From the NCBI GenBank assembly GCA_946811695.1, contig OX328130.1, positions 74,737,353 through 74,801,352 on the forward strand: a stretch of DNA of 64,000 bases. The letters run 5' to 3'. Shown here piece by piece: positions 10,403 through 21,752 of this stretch (positions within the stretch are counted from its first letter, which is position 1; every line of letters begins with the position of its first letter). Both the position numbers and the translations under genes were made by a program. Source of the stretch: Gonocerus acuteangulatus (Eukaryota; Arthropoda; Insecta; Hemiptera; Coreidae). The notes beneath the pieces were generated by a model. The model was not told where the DNA came from. It searched no databases and saw nothing but the letters and a program-made list of their open reading frames with translations.

Positions 10403-11620
10403 ATTGTAGGCTTCGTTGTAGAAGGATTCGGTAAGTGAATTACGAGCCAGCAATAAGAAAAATACTTCCAAATTTTAAATAACTGCTGCTTTAGGGCTGC
10501 CCCAAGGCAAGGAAACATAAGAAAAAATAGTTCCCTTAATTAGACGTAGATAATTTCATGAGCGAATATTACGGTATGCCTCCGCCCCCCCCCCAAACCT
10601 TTGCAGGTATAGCCCCCCCCCCCCCTATCTCTAGTAGTTATAAATAAAAGAGCCCGTAACTAGATATAAATGCCACTTCCGGTGAAAACGTGACGGAAAT
10701 TTAAAAAGTACTTAACAACGCCCTAATCGTTCCAGGGCTTCGAGAAAATTGCTCCTCCTCTCTTTCCCTTTTCCCCCAGAATTTTTGTCCCATTAAAAAA
10801 ACTAAATCAAGTTATTAAAGCCTTCGTCTTTCCTCTTTCCTTTTTATTTATATCGCATCAGTTAATTAAAACCTCCGAGCAAAAAGGGGTAATGGTATAA
10901 TATAAAAATAAGTCGAAAGCCTACGTAAAGAAGGCTGTCCTGTTTTATTTGAAGGCGTAACAACTTCTTGGCTAAGGCGTCTTCAATATTACCAATCACA
11001 CTTGCTATTCTCTTTTGGCCGTCCATCCAGGAAATAGCCGCGGCCGACAACGTTTTGCGTAGCAACCTTACGGTAAGTAAAGCCAGTGGGGCCTATGTTG
11101 GGCCGGATGATGGCGATCCAGCGGGAAGAGGAGGATACGGGGGCCCGGCCCGACAACCCTGAACCTTATAGTCAACTCTTATCTATTGTATCAATGGAGG
11201 TAAAGCTTACTAACAGAGCTCTCACAGCTGGACTATGCTTGCCCTCCCACCTACAGAGCGCTCATAACCCACGGAGCTCGATACTCGTCTTACTCGAGTT
11301 GTCACGAAGGTTCTTCATTGGCAAGCCTCAGGCCTCAGAAAATGCCAACGCAAGACCGTCAAGCATGTCCTCTTCAGGCCGTACTGTTGTTCTGACAACG
11401 TTTTTTTACCTGTGAGTGTTGATTCAGTCAAGAACAACGAGCGTGGACAGCCTGTTAGTTTAAGGCAAGTAGTTTCATAGAATAAATGTATTTTGTAAAA
11501 GTGTTACGATTATGGCAGGTAACAACTTAAGAGAGGATATTAGTTTTCTCAGCCGAAGCACAGGTTTTTATTTAGGACTAGTCGCTATAACCGTCATGCT
11601 GTGATGTATAAAGCAAATTT
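10403..11620. other. Unique DNA with short poly-C tracts
   Basis: Contains poly-C runs near 10585 and 10613. A GC-richer stretch at about 11040-11160 contains a donor-like GGTAAGTAAAG at 11072 and short open frames on both strands, but no acceptor pairing or recognisable domain. Nothing else is supported. Confidence 0.4.
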
Positions 11621-11996
11621 GGAGGGTTCAGAGCACAACTAGACCAAGTCCATGTTATACAGTTTTCAGAAAATGAGCATTATGCGTTTTAATTGCAGAG
11701 ATGTTGTATAAATCCTATTGACCAGTATAAGTCATAAAAAGATTTGAACTTAAACACTGACATTATTTATGTATAGCCTTGTTCATAAAATAGTTATAAC
11801 TCGGACTTGGCTTACTTATGCTCTAAAAACAAATAATAATGACTTCCAGATGTGCAGCAAGAACTGGTACAAGTTGCAAAATAATGAAATTAGGACTTAA
11901 GTCTCCTGTAACACCGAAATGAGTCATTTTAATAATACTCTTCAATGTCATTACAACATAAAATGACAAAAATTGACTTTGTGCTCTGAACCCTCC
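11621..11996. mobile_element. MITE with 18-bp terminal inverted repeats
   Basis: Left end GGAGGGTTCAGAGCACAA (11621-11638); right end 11979-11996 is its exact reverse complement. About 376 bp long, AT-rich, no coding potential. ATTT precedes the left end and follows the right end and may be the target duplication. Confidence 0.55.
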
Positions 11997-12189
11997 ATTT
12001 GATAAAGCAGAGAATTACAGTCTGACCGACTTGTTGGTCGAACAAATAATTCATTAACACAAAATTAACACAAATTATTAATTTGAAATGAAAATAAATT
12101 CACTTCATCAGATTCCTCTTCAAAACTGAAAACTCATTTAATACTAATTAATTTAAAAACGTATGAGATAATAAAATGTGCTAACATAC

Positions 12190-12277
12190 CTTGGCAAACT
12201 CTATTTTGAGAGTACAGCAGCCGGAGTATATGTCTGCGCCGTTGAGTGCGTCCTTCACTTTCCTTGCGGTCTCTATG
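12190..12277 (-). CDS. HNRNPL: hnRNP L-family RNA-binding protein, internal exon (C-terminal part of an RRM)
   Basis: On the minus strand this 88-bp segment encodes, after one base that completes a split serine codon, 29 codons without a stop: IETARKVKDA followed by LNGADIYSGCCTLKIEFAK. The NGADIYSGCCTLKIE-[FY]-AK block is a hallmark of RRM2 of hnRNP L/hnRNPLL (Drosophila smooth); PTB-family RRM2 has a clearly different version. A pyrimidine-rich stretch and AG (12278-12279) precede the exon, and a GTATGT donor (12184-12189) follows the last lysine codon, so both splice sites and the phase fit. In the family, the next residues are P-x-[RK]-L-N-V, expected in a downstream exon at lower coordinates. 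I did not find that exon or the preceding one in the window, implying long repeat-filled introns. The protein binds CA-rich RNA and regulates splicing in the nucleus. The exact 5' boundary is inferred, since the upstream FDS codons could be read as exon too. Confidence 0.85.
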
Positions 12278-12416
12278 CTGTCGAACGTGGAGGGAACAAA
12301 GAGTTAAGGAAAAATCTCAGAACCAATGTGGATTTAAATTAACATATCATGATAAATAAAAATTATTATAATTTTAAAGTCCAATTATAAAATAACTATA
12401 GAATTCAGGACAGGTT

Positions 12417-12490
12417 ACCAAAAATTTCTCAAGGGATGTTGCCTCTCATTCGTTTTTGAAAAAAAAGCCATCACCCCTAGTGGAAATAAC
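12417..12490 (-). mobile_element. Decayed fragment of tRNA-derived SINE family 1
   Basis: In reverse orientation it retains CCACTAGGGGTGATGGCTTT and a degenerate GGTAACC. This matches the middle of the intact SINE copies at 10166 and 56409, with large losses. Confidence 0.45.
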
Positions 12491-12719
12491 ATTTAAAATA
12501 TAATAAAAAGGAATTAATTTTTTTTAGAGTACAAACAACAATACATAGTATAGACAGGACAGGCTTGTATCTGTGTCTCGCCTTTTCGGCAGTGAATGGC
12601 TATGGGGATTCGGCTAATAAATAATAAATCGGATTATTTCTGTAAACCAAGGCACAAGTTTTCGCCAGGGCCCACAAACAAACCCTTACCAGGCTCTGGT
12701 GATCCAACGTATGTGGCTC

Positions 12720-12893
12720 AGGGGGTTCTGCTTATTTCGCTCCGGGTGGTTCTGCTTATTTTGCTCAGGTGGTTCTGCTTATTTTGCTCAAGGGGTTCGG
12801 CTTACGAGGCTCAGGGGGTTCTGCTTATTTGGCTCCGGGGGTTCTGCTTATTTTGCTCAAGGGGTTCGGCTTACGAGGCTCAGGGGGTTCGGC
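12720..12893 (+). repeat. 24-bp minisatellite, about 7 copies
   Basis: Units built on GGTTCTGCTTATTTTGCTCA with variants (TTCGGCTTACGAGGCTCAGG). The length is a multiple of three, so several frames stay open; these are composition effects, not genes. Confidence 0.75.
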
Positions 12894-13232
12894 CCAACAA
12901 ATTAATAGTGCCAATAAAAGTGTAGTCGGTCTCCAATCATACAGAAGGAAATCTTACTATACATAAAACTGAACCTTCATGGTTTTTGTAGAACGTTTTG
13001 CCAGGAACAAACCTCAAAATATCGATGAACTATGAAACCAATTTCCACCACACGACATTTTTGGAGGAAAACAGAAGAGTCGGAGTAGTGATGCCAATTC
13101 AAGTACATTAGATAGGAAAGCTTCCAATAGGACAGCCACAAACTACCACTTCAGTTGCCAATCTGCCCCTTCAAAGGGAGAGGAGGCTGGCCTCCCGCTT
13201 GTATTTATTCCTTGGGGATCCGTACTACACAA

Positions 13233-16200
13233 AAGGAAAGGTACACTCCATGGTTCAGGAGGCAGCATTCCATCCAACATTGCCTCCAAGACTTTAACCA
13301 GTTAACCAATGATGATTCACTTTACTCCAAAAGGTACCCAAAGACAACAAGTTTGTATTAGCACAATCAGCTGATAGAACTAAGGAAAGGTACACTCCAT
13401 GGTTCAGGAGGCAGCATTCCATCCAACATTGCCTCCAAGACTTTAACCAGTTAACCAATGATGATTCACTTTACTCCAAAAGGTACCCAAAGACAACAAG
13501 TTTGTATTAGCACAATCAGCTGATAGAACTAAGGAAAGGTACACTCCATGGTTCAGGAGGCAGCATTCCATCCAACATTGCCTCCAAGACTTTAACCAGT
13601 TAACCAATGATGATTCACTTTACTCCAAAAGGTACCCAAAGACAACAAGTTTGTAGTAGCACTATCAGCTGATAGAACCAAGGAAAGGTACACTCCATGG
13701 TTCAGGAGGCAGCATTCCATCCAACATTGCCTCCAAGACTTTAACCAGTTAACCAATGATGATTCACTTTACTCCAAAAGGTACCCAAAGACAACAAGTT
13801 TGTATTAGCACAATCAGCTGATAGAACTAAGGAAAGGTACACTCCATGGTTCAGGAGGCAGCATTCCATCCAACATTGCCTCCAAGACTTTAACCAGTTA
13901 ACCAATGATGATTCACTTTACTCCAAAAGGTACCCAAAGACAACAAGTTTGTATTAGCACAATCAGCTGATAGAACTAAGGAAAGGTACACTCCATGGTT
14001 CAGGAGGCAGCATTCCATCCAACATTGCCTCCAAGACTTTAACCAGTTAACCAATGATGATTCACTTTACTCCAAAAGGTACACAAAGACAACAAGTTTG
14101 TAGTAGCACAATCAGCTGATAGAACCAAGGAAAGGTACACTCCATGGTTCAGGAGGCAGCATTCCATCCAACATTGCCTCCAAGTCTTTAACCAGTTAAC
14201 CAATGATGATTCACTTTACTCCAAAAGGTACACAAAGACAACAAGTTTGTATTAGCACAATCAGCTGATAGAACTAAGGAAAGGTACACTCCATGGTTTA
14301 GGATGCAGCATTCCATCCAACATTGCCTCAAAGCCTTTAACCAGTTAACCAATGATGATTCACTTTACTCCAAAAGGTACACAAAGACAACAAGTTTGTA
14401 GTAGCACAATCAGCTGATAGAACTAAGGAAAGGTACACTCCATGGTTCAGGAGGCAGCATTCCATCCAACATTGCCTCAAAGCCTTTAACCAGTTAACCA
14501 ATGATGATTCACTTTACTCCAAAAGGTACACAAAGACAACAAGTTTGTATTAGCACAATCAGCTGATAGAACTAAGGAAAGGTACACTCCATGGTTCAGG
14601 AGGCAGCATTCCATCCAACATTGCCTCAAAGCCTTTAACCAGTTAACCAATGATGATTCACTTTACTCCAAAAGGTACACAAAGACAACAAGTTTGTAGT
14701 AGCACAATCAGCTGATAGAACCAAGGAAAGGTACACTCCATGGTTTAGGATGCAGCATTCCATCCAACATTGCCTCAAAGCCTTTAACCAGTTAACCAAT
14801 GATGATTCACTTTACTCCAAAAGGTACACAAAGACAACAAGTTTGTATTAGCACAATCAGCTGATAGAACTAAGGAAAGGTACACTCCATGGTTCAGGAG
14901 GCAGCATTCCATCCAACATTGCCTCAAAGCCTTTAACCAGTTAACCAATGATGATTCACTTTACTCCAAAAGGTACACAAAGACAACAAGTTTGTAGTAG
15001 CACAATCAGCTGATAGAACCAAGGAAAGGTACACTCCATGGTTCAGGAGGCAGCATTCCATCCAACATTGCCTCCAAGACTTTAACCAGTTAACCAATGA
15101 TGATTCACTTTACTCCAAAAGGTACACAAAGACAACAAGTTTGTAGTAGCACAATCAGCTGATAGAACCAAGGAAAGGTACACTCCATGGTTCAGGAGGC
15201 AGCATTCCATCCAACATTGCCTCCAAGACTTTAACCAGTTAACCAATGATGATTCACTTTACTCCAAAAGGTACACAAAGACAACAAGTTTGTATTAGCA
15301 CTATCAGCTGATAGAACCAAGGAAAGGTACACTCCATGGTTTAGGATGCAGCATTCCATCCAACATTGCCTCAAAGCCTTTAACCAGTTAACCAATGATG
15401 ATTCACTTTACTCCAAAAGGTACACAAAGACAACAAGTTTGTATTAGCACAATCAGCTGATAGAACTAAGGAAAGGTACACTCCATGGTTCAGGATGCAG
15501 CATTCCATCCAACATTGCCTCAAAGTCTTTAACCAGTTAACCAATGATGATTCACTTTACTCCAAAAGGTACACAAAGACAACAAGTTTGTATTAGCACA
15601 ATCAGCTGATAGAACCAAGGAAAGGTACACTCCATGGTTCAGGAGGCAGCATTCCATCCAACATTGCCTCCAAGACTTTAACCAGTTAACCAATGATGAT
15701 TCACTTTACTCCAAAAGGTACACAAAGACAACAAGTTTGTAGTAGCACAATCAGCTGATAGAACTAAGGAAAGGTACACTCCATGGTTTAGGATGCAGCA
15801 TTCCATCCAACATTGCCTCCAAGACTTTAACCAGTTAACCAATGATGATTCACTTTACTCCAAAAGGTACACAAAGACAACAAGTTTGTAGTAGCACAAT
15901 CAGCTGATAGAACCAAGGAAAGGTACACTCCATGGTTCAGGAGGCAGCATTCCATCCAACATTGCCTCCAAGTCTTTAACCAGTTAACCAATGATGATTC
16001 ACTTTACTCCAAAAGGTACACAAAGACAACAAGTTTGTATTAGCACAATCAGCTGATAGAACCAAGGAAAGGTACACTCCATGGTTCAGGAGGCAGCATT
16101 CCATCCAACATTGCCTCCAAGACTTTAACCAGTTAACCAATGATGATTCACTTTACTCCAAAAGGTACACAAAGACAACAAGTTTGTATTAGCACAATCA

Positions 16201-18000
16201 GCTGATAGAACCAAGGAAAGGTACACTCCATGGTTCAGGAGGCAGCATTCCATCCAACATTGCCTCAAAGCCTTAAACCAGTTAACCAATGATGATTCAC
16301 TTTACTCCAAAAGGTACACAAAGACAACAAGTTTGTATTAGCACAATCAGCTGATAGAACCAAGGAAAGGTACACTACATGGTTCAGGAGGCAGCATTCC
16401 ATCCAACATTGCCTCAAAGCCTTTAACCAGTTAACCAATGATGATTCACTTTACTCCAAAAGGTACACAAAGACAACAAGTTTGTATTAGCACAATCAGC
16501 TGATAGAACTAAGGAAAGGTACACTCCATGGTTCAGGAGGCAGCATTCCATCCAACATTGCCTCCAAGACTTTAACCAGTTAACCAATGATGATTCACTT
16601 TACTCCAAAAGGTACACAAAGACAACAAGTTTGTATTAGCACTATCAGCTGATAGAACCAAGGAAAGGTACACTCCATGGTTCAGGAGGCAGCATTCCAT
16701 CCAACATTGCCTCCAAGACTTTAACCAGTTAACCAATGATGATTCACTTTACTCCAAAAGGTACACAAAGACAACAAGTTTGTATTAGCACAATCAGCTG
16801 ATAGAACCAAGGAAAGGTACACTCCATGGTTCAGGAGGCAGCATTCCATCCAACATTGCCTCCAAGACTTTAACCAGTTAACCAATGATGATTCACTTTA
16901 CTCCAAAAGGTACACAAAGACAACAAGTTTGTATTAGCACAATCAGCTGATAGAACCAAGGAAAGGTACACTCCATGGTTCAGGAGGCAGCATTCCATCC
17001 AACATTGCCTCAAAGCCTTTAACCAGTTAACCAATGATGATTCACTTTACTCCAAAAGGTACACAAAGACAACAAGTTTGTAGTAGCACAATCAGCTGAT
17101 AGAACTAAGGAAAGGTACACTCCATGGTTTAGGATGCAGCATTCCATCCAACATTGCCTCAAAGCCTTTAACCAGTTAACCAATGATGATTCACTTTACT
17201 CCAAAAGGTACACAAAGACAACAAGTTTGTAGTAGCACAATCAGCTGATAGAACCAAGGAAAGGTACACTCCATGGTTTAGGATGCAGCATTCCATCCAA
17301 CATTGCCTCAAAGCCTTTAACCAGTTAACCAATGATGATTCACTTTACTCCAAAAGGTACACAAAGACAACAAGTTTGTATTAGCACAATCAGCTGATAG
17401 AACCAAGGAAAGGTACACTCCATGGTTCAGGAGGCAGCATTCCATCCAACATTGCCTCAAAGCCTTTAACCAGTTAACCAATGATGATTCACTTTACTCC
17501 AAAAGGTACACAAAGACAACAAGTTTGTAGTAGCACAATCAGCTGATAGAACTAAGGAAAGGTACACTCCATGGTTCAGGAGGCAGCATTCCATCCAACA
17601 TTGCCTCAAAGCCTTTAACCAGTTAACCAATGATGATTCACTTTACTCCAAAAGGTACACAAAGACAACAAGTTTGTATTAGCACAATCAGCTGATAGAA
17701 CCAAGGAAAGGTACACTCCATGGTTTATGAGACAGCATTCCATCCAACATTGCCTCAAAGCCTTTAACCAGTTAACCAATGATGATTCACTTTACTCCAA
17801 AAGGTACACAAAGACAACAAGTTTGTATTAGCACAATCAGCTGATAGAACCAAGGAAAGGTACACTCCATGGTTTAGGATGCAGCATTCCATCCAACATT
17901 GCCTCCAAGACTTTAACCAGTTAACCAATGATGATTCACTTTACTCCAAAAGGTACACAAAGACAACAAGTTTGTATTAGCACAATCAGCTGATAGAACT
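13233..18000 (+). repeat. 149-bp satellite array, 32 copies
   Basis: Exactly 32 units of 149 bp by position (4768 bp), then a partial AAGGAAAG at 18001-18008. Units begin AAGGAAAGGTACACTCCATG and end CAGCTGATAGAAC(T/C). No length change is seen in any unit. Diagnostic variants (CAGGAGG/TAGGATG, CCTCCAAGAC/CCTCAAAGCC, TATTAGC/TAGTAGC, AACTAAG/AACCAAG) are shuffled among units. The first five units carry TACCCAAAG, whereas all later ones carry TACACAAAG. Each unit has stops in all frames. Confidence 0.95.
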
Positions 18001-18008
18001 AAGGAAAG

Positions 18009-18709
18009 CCAGACCACCGCCAACTATAGCGGAACTAAATCACTTCCCACGAGTTAAATCAGCTTTCGGCAGACTAGAAATACCTTGACGTAATTAATAA
18101 AGCCATTGTTGCTCCAATTTCCACGAGTCATAGACCAATTACTCCAGTTGATGTTATATTCAACAATTTGTCGGATAATGCTTTGTATTCAACTATTTGT
18201 CAGGCAAAACCTTTATACTCCAAAATCAACATTTCCCCGACAACAAGGCAAACCTATTTTGCACTAATTTTCCTCCTCCTTTGAGGTCCTCAAACACACA
18301 AAATTATCAATCTGTTTCTTCTCTAAGGTCTCGGAGGTATGTGCACACTGTTTTCAAACGTTTTGGTTATTACGTTTTGCTTATTACGCGCCCTAACACA
18401 TTCTGACCATCTATCTTCATCTAGGAATAATGTTTTTCCTTTCATACCTTCTGAATATATATTTGTATTAACTCAGTTCATCCTTCCTTACAGCGCTGAT
18501 GAAGACATAAATTTCAAGCCGAAACGTGTAACGGGAAAAATAAAAAATATTGCCTTATGAAAAATGTAGCTGCCTTAAGATACCAGGCGACCTAACCCCG
18601 ACCAAATCTACTGATTTTTCTATTTTAAGGAAAACTTATTTTAATAAAATGACGTGAACGTTTTTACTGATATTTTTTCGACTTCGCAAATGAAACAGGC
18701 TTTATGTAT

Positions 18710-18715
<6 letters not shown>
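18009..18715. other. Unique DNA
   Basis: No gene recognised. At 18498 it contains CTGATGAAG...GCCGAAACGT, a motif of the same general form as those in the foldback elements but without a clear internal stem. Confidence 0.4.

Positions 18716-18763
<48 letters not shown>
18716..18763. repeat. (TA)n microsatellite
   Basis: A pure TA run directly next to the left end of the foldback element. A similar run follows the element's right end (19225-19270), so the element probably landed in a TA tract. Confidence 0.95.
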
Positions 18764-18767
<4 letters not shown>

Positions 18768-19220
18768 ATTAGATAGTTAGCCGTCGAGGTGATAAGTAAA
18801 GATAGAATGGTTGGGATTCGGCTCAAGAAACCTTAATACGATTTTTGTTCAAAAATCTATATTTAGGACGTTTCGGCTACTCATTGGTAGCATTCGTCAG
18901 CTATGGAAATGCCGGGCGGCAGAGGAAGACCAATGTTGACAGTTAAGTAACCATTGTGGAAGTGTGACACTTCCACAATGGTTACTTAATTGTGACACTT
19001 CCACAATGGTTACTTAATTGTGACACTTCCACAATGGTTACTTAATTGTGACACTTCCACAATGGTTACTTAACTGTCAACATTGGTCTTCCTCTGCCTC
19101 CAGGCATTTCCATAGCTGACGAAGGCTACCAATGTAGTAGCCGAAACGTCCTAAATATAGATTTTTGAACAAAAATCGTATTAAGGTTTCTTGAGCCGAA
19201 TCCCAACCATTCTATCTTTA

Positions 19221-19224
<4 letters not shown>
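18764..19224. mobile_element. Foldback element FB1 with internal 28-bp minisatellite
   Basis: The left arm (18764-18962) contains ATTAGATAGTTAGCCG, TTGGGATTCGGCT and GGACGTTTCGGCTAC. The right arm (19075-19224) is its reverse complement from CTTCCTCTGCC to AGCCGAATCCCAACC and CTTTACTTA. The first about 25 bp of the left arm have no partner in the right arm, so the ends are asymmetric. Between the arms are four 28-bp units (TGTGACACTTCCACAATGG...; 18963-19074), themselves partly palindromic. It is non-coding. Related pieces occur at 32895, 36278, 37842, 41385, 48599, 52872 and 57697. Confidence 0.75.
18963..19074 (+). repeat. 28-bp tandem repeat, 4 copies (core of FB1)
   Basis: Four copies of TGTGACACTTCCACAATGG + TTACTTAAT. 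The unit's sequence also appears reversed at the inner end of the left arm (TTAAGTAACCATTGTGG), so the array derives from the foldback centre. Confidence 0.9.

Positions 19225-19270
<46 letters not shown>
19225..19270. repeat. (TA)n microsatellite
   Basis: A pure TA run directly after FB1. Confidence 0.95.
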
Positions 19271-19271
<1 letters not shown>

Positions 19272-20006
19272 TATGATTTTTAAGAGCTCACTAGCAAAGG
19301 TAAAATAATTTATAAAACAAGCCAAGGATCAGTAACAAAGTTAAAAAATGAAGGAGAATGAAAAATAAAAGGAAAAATAAATAAACAAATACATAAGGAA
19401 TTAATAAAATAAATAAATACAGAATTAAGCGTATAATTTTAATGGTAATAATAAATAGTAATAATAACGATATTTTTGGAGTTGAAATCTGAGGTATATT
19501 ATCCTGAAATAAGAAACTTCGACTTGGGAGTTATGTGTGGTATAACTATATTTTATAATATGTCTTTGTCATCTTTAAGTATGTCAGTATGGTATCAATG
19601 TGGGCTGTTAGCAGATAACAGTTCACTGAGGCTTCGAGGAATCTGTAAGTTCTCTCTTTTAAGGCAGTCTATTAGTAAATTTCTTACTAACAGATTATTT
19701 TACGATTAAATATTACATTACACAAACCTCTCCTTCCATGTAACATCAAGCTACTGTAAACATTAACTGCCGATTTGATAATAACCCTTCAACGTTTACA
19801 CAAGGTTCCTTTGCTGAATTCAGCATCCCAATCAGCGTTGAACGATTCACGTTCCTAACTAACCCCACCAGAAGGAGAACTCAAACCCCCCTCCCACCAA
19901 AACTCCGTCTAGTGTAAATTCCTTCGACAATCAATACAACTTTCCGCAAATAATTCCCCCCCCCCTCTGCTCCACAGAATAATTTATCGCTTTAAGTTCG
20001 TCGATA

Positions 20007-20061
20007 ATGGAGGCTGTCGAAGCAATACAAAGCAGTTATAATTGGAACCAGTTTACGCCAG
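20007..20061 (+). CDS. Candidate 5' coding exon of an unidentified gene
   Basis: ATG at 20007 in good initiation context (A at -3, G at +4) opens 18 codons (MEAVEAIQSSYNWNQFTP) plus one base, ending in CAG followed by GTAAGT, a textbook donor. Upstream, a poly-C/pyrimidine tract and CTCCACAG at about 19965-19976 could serve as an acceptor, making the exon about 19977-20061 with a short 5' UTR. Codon composition is less AT-rich than the surroundings. I do not recognise the peptide. It runs opposite to the hnRNP L exon, so it would belong to a different gene. The exon is very short, so chance remains possible; a partner exon beginning in phase 1 downstream would be needed, and none was recognised in the window. 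Confidence 0.35.
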
Positions 20062-20224
20062 GTAAGTCCAAAAGATTTTTTACGGAAATTACTAAATAGT
20101 GTAAATAAAACATAATTTAACATTTTCATCGATGATATATTTTTCTCTGCAATGAAAAAGTTCTCGCCTTCTTCTTATTTCTCGCCTACAGGTAGGTTTT
20201 AAATTTTAATGCATACAGGTTTTA

Positions 20225-20528
20225 ATTAATACATAAAATTGAAATTCCTAGGATTATATATATATATATGTACTAATTAACATAACTGTATATGTATATA
20301 GTATATATTGTATAATAATAATTGTATTAGGCCTTAGTTATATAGAATGTACATATATAGATAATAACGTAATATACTGTAGTAATATATATACATGATG
20401 TAAGTATAGAAAATTATGTAATTTAATATAATGTAATAATGTATAAACGATATAAATATATAGATAATAATGTAATATAATATAATGTAATGATATATAC
20501 ACAATGTTAACATGTAGAAAATAATGTA

Positions 20529-20578
<50 letters not shown>

Positions 20579-20645
20579 GTAAATGTAAGGTGTACATCGC
20601 TATAAAGCGTTAACACAAAAATAAAAAAAAATAAAAATAAATAAA
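20225..20645. repeat. AT-rich low-complexity block with (TA)n
   Basis: Degenerate ATAATGTAATATA-type units around a pure TA run at about 20535-20573, followed by (AAAT)n. Open frames on the minus strand read only low-complexity Y/I/L peptides. Confidence 0.85.
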
Positions 20646-21608
20646 TAAAAATTTAATGCAGTAGAAAGACTCTGGTTTTGTTGCAGAAAGGTTTTTTTTT
20701 TTCTTTATATTTAAGGCGTGCCAACCTTAGGTTCATTAACGCCAACGAATGAAAATGTTATTATATTTTGTGGTGAAATATTTTCTTACTACTTTTGAAT
20801 TTATTAATTGGTTAGATCAGCTTTTGAATTTTATTTAATTATTTATTATTGATTATGGTTTATTTGGATTACTTGCAATGTAATTTCCACTGGCAAATAT
20901 AGATACAAACATACACAAAAGCGCGCGTACCTGCACTCACAAACAAATGTACACATACAGACACAAATGCACACACCTCCGCACATACACAAACCCTGTT
21001 CCATTCAACCTTACCCACAAACATTAAACAAACTCACCATACGCTATCTGTTCAATTGTATGCTTTAGATTGTATTAATAAGTTCCGTTTTGTCTATAAA
21101 GTTTAATATCTTTCTAACGTTATCAGCATTATCTCCAAGGATTTCATCCATGATGTCTGATAACATTAGCTCTTCTCTAATTGACTGATATCTTCGGTAA
21201 GAAAGGTTTAAACTTAATAAAAATTTAGTAACTCTCGAAATAAAATAAAACCTCTTGGGTTAATGTCCGGGAAGTGAGCAGAAAGCCCTCAAATAAATTC
21301 AATATTTTCATGTAGCGCTGCTCAAGTCGTAACTGGTCTAGCAGTATTATGATAAAACAATTTTTGAAGATATTGTCAGGAGTTGCTCCCCAAAATTGTT
21401 TAAAACATTAGCTTATATTGGCGACGTTTCGAACCTATTAAAGTTCATCATCAGGCATCTTATATTAAGTTGTGTTAAGGTCTATTGTGATTTTAAATTT
21501 CGTTTTAGGTCCAAAAATATTAAATTTTGAGAGTGATAATTAGATCCAGGTGAAAATCTTCATGTGTTGAGTGGACGAGTTAAATTCACACTGAATGTAA
21601 TATAAATC

Positions 21609-21611
<3 letters not shown>
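20646..21611. other. Unique DNA
   Basis: No gene recognised. It includes an ACAC-rich stretch (about 20905-21000) and, on the minus strand at 21427-21454, CTGATGA-T-GAAC...GTTC-GAAA (see findings). Confidence 0.4.

Positions 21612-21682
<71 letters not shown>
21612..21682. repeat. (TA)n microsatellite
   Basis: About 70 bp of alternating TA. Confidence 0.95.
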
Positions 21683-21686
<4 letters not shown>

Positions 21687-21752
21687 GTTTCATTTATCAA
21701 GTCGAAAAAAATAGTTTTAAAAACTTCCATGTTATACACAATTTAATCTTAA

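Noticed and set aside
10862..11415. Overlapping frames on both strands and a donor-like GGTAAGTAAAG
   Set aside because: No acceptor, no recognisable domain, no consistent reading frame; a TTG would have to serve as start.
12699..12966. Several overlapping open frames
   Set aside because: All arise from a 24-bp minisatellite whose unit length is a multiple of three.
18498..18534. CTGATGAAG...GCCGAAACGT as a further hammerhead-like core
   Set aside because: The intervening sequence does not form a stem, so only the primary-sequence similarity remains.
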